NCBI GenBank assembly: GCA_003526065.1 | Contig: DQBD01000135.1 | Span: forward strand, 1-5,975 | Length of the DNA stretch: 5,975 nt | Source of the DNA: Gammaproteobacteria bacterium | Lineage (GTDB): Bacteria > Pseudomonadota > Gammaproteobacteria > Immundisolibacterales > Immundisolibacteraceae | Direction: 5' to 3' | In this document: positions 5,871-5,975 of the stretch, piece after piece | How positions within the stretch are numbered: position 1 is the first letter of the stretch | Layout of the letters: every line of letters begins with the position of its first letter | The notes under the pieces: model-generated | Databases searched by the model: none | Told to the model about the DNA's origin: nothing | What the model saw: only the letters and a program-made list of their open reading frames with translations | Made by a program: the position numbers and the translations under genes

Positions 5871-5919
5871 ATCGGCTGCGAATGGTGCAGGTGAGAGGTG
5901 AAACCTCGAACCGGAACCC

Positions 5920-5948
5920 GCACATTGGGTTGGCGGGCGGCAATGTGC
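5920..5948. repeat. 8-bp inverted repeat just downstream of the tRNA
   Basis: GCACATTG (5920-5927) and CAATGTGC (5941-5948) are exact inverted copies with a 13-base G-rich loop. On the minus strand this stem starts ten bases after the CCA of the tRNA, so it may shape the 3' trailer of the precursor. It lacks a T-run after the stem, which argues against a standard terminator. Confidence 0.45.
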
Positions 5949-5957
5949 AAATAAAGA

Positions 5958-5975
5958 TGGTGCCGGCTGAGGGAC
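5958..5975 (-). tRNA. 3' end of a tRNA gene (Thr or Leu likely), cut by the window edge
   Basis: On the minus strand the last 18 bases read GT, CCCTC (3' side of the T-stem), AGCCGGC (3' acceptor strand), A (discriminator) and an encoded CCA. The arrangement exactly matches the end of a tRNA and implies a 5' acceptor strand of GCCGGCT. Alphaproteobacterial tRNAs starting with GCCG include threonine and some leucine species; the anticodon lies outside the window, so the isotype is open. The tRNA points toward tig, and tRNA genes beside tig are common in this class. Confidence 0.7.

Larger units (their letters stand above)
5381..5957. other. Long gap without a gene, rich in inverted repeats
   Basis: About 577 bases between the tRNA end and tig. 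I find no credible coding region: the short open frames here translate hairpin repeats and resemble no family. The stretch holds, from tig outward, two leader palindromes, a head-to-head pair of REP-like hairpins, a series of smaller hairpins, and a possible terminator. Any tig promoter should lie in the tig-proximal part, but I see no convincing -35/-10 pair on the minus strand. Confidence 0.7.

Noticed and set aside
5885..5918. tRNA T-arm-like sequence (GGTTCGAGG on the minus strand)
   Set aside because: The flanking bases do not form a T-stem or acceptor stem; the only clear pairing is a separate GAGGT/ACCTC hairpin.
5738..5950. Minus-strand open frame of 70 codons
   Set aside because: It runs through the cluster of hairpins beside the tRNA; composition and content do not look like protein coding.

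Overview
The window reads as two different bacterial genomes joined at about position 2811-2840. The left part (1 to about 2840) is very GC-rich. It carries the 3' two-thirds of a KDPG aldolase gene on the plus strand, then a complete UbiD-family decarboxylase and the C-terminal half of a DNA photolyase on the minus strand. These genes suggest a high-GC proteobacterium, but I cannot place it more precisely.

The right part (about 2811 to 5975) is less GC-rich and looks alphaproteobacterial, perhaps near Hyphomonadaceae or Maricaulaceae (low certainty). Read along the minus strand it holds the 3' end of a tRNA at the window edge, a repeat-rich gap of nearly 580 bases without a gene, trigger factor (tig), a NudL-type Nudix hydrolase, a small two-pass DUF6111-like membrane protein, and the first roughly 25 codons of what looks like the CCA-adding enzyme gene. 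The last three starts are tightly packed: the Nudix stop lies inside the ribosome binding site of the DUF6111 gene, and the DUF6111 stop overlaps the next start by 14 bases. That is a translationally coupled operon.

At the junction, the start of the CCA-adding enzyme runs in frame into the FAD domain of the photolyase across a stretch encoding [10 protein letters not shown], a sequence that would fit either family at that point. This is the pattern expected of a mis-join through a short shared sequence in a metagenome assembly. A real recombination cannot be excluded from sequence alone. The two halves should not be used to infer shared function.

The best regulatory signal is a perfect 12-base palindrome inside a plausible promoter for the UbiD gene, resembling a TetR-family operator. 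Other notable structures are a 12-bp perfect hairpin running into the start codon of the Nudix gene, palindromes in the tig leader, and a head-to-head pair of REP-like hairpins upstream of tig. I see no CRISPR, insertion sequence, phage gene or defence system, and no convincing undescribed multi-gene system.
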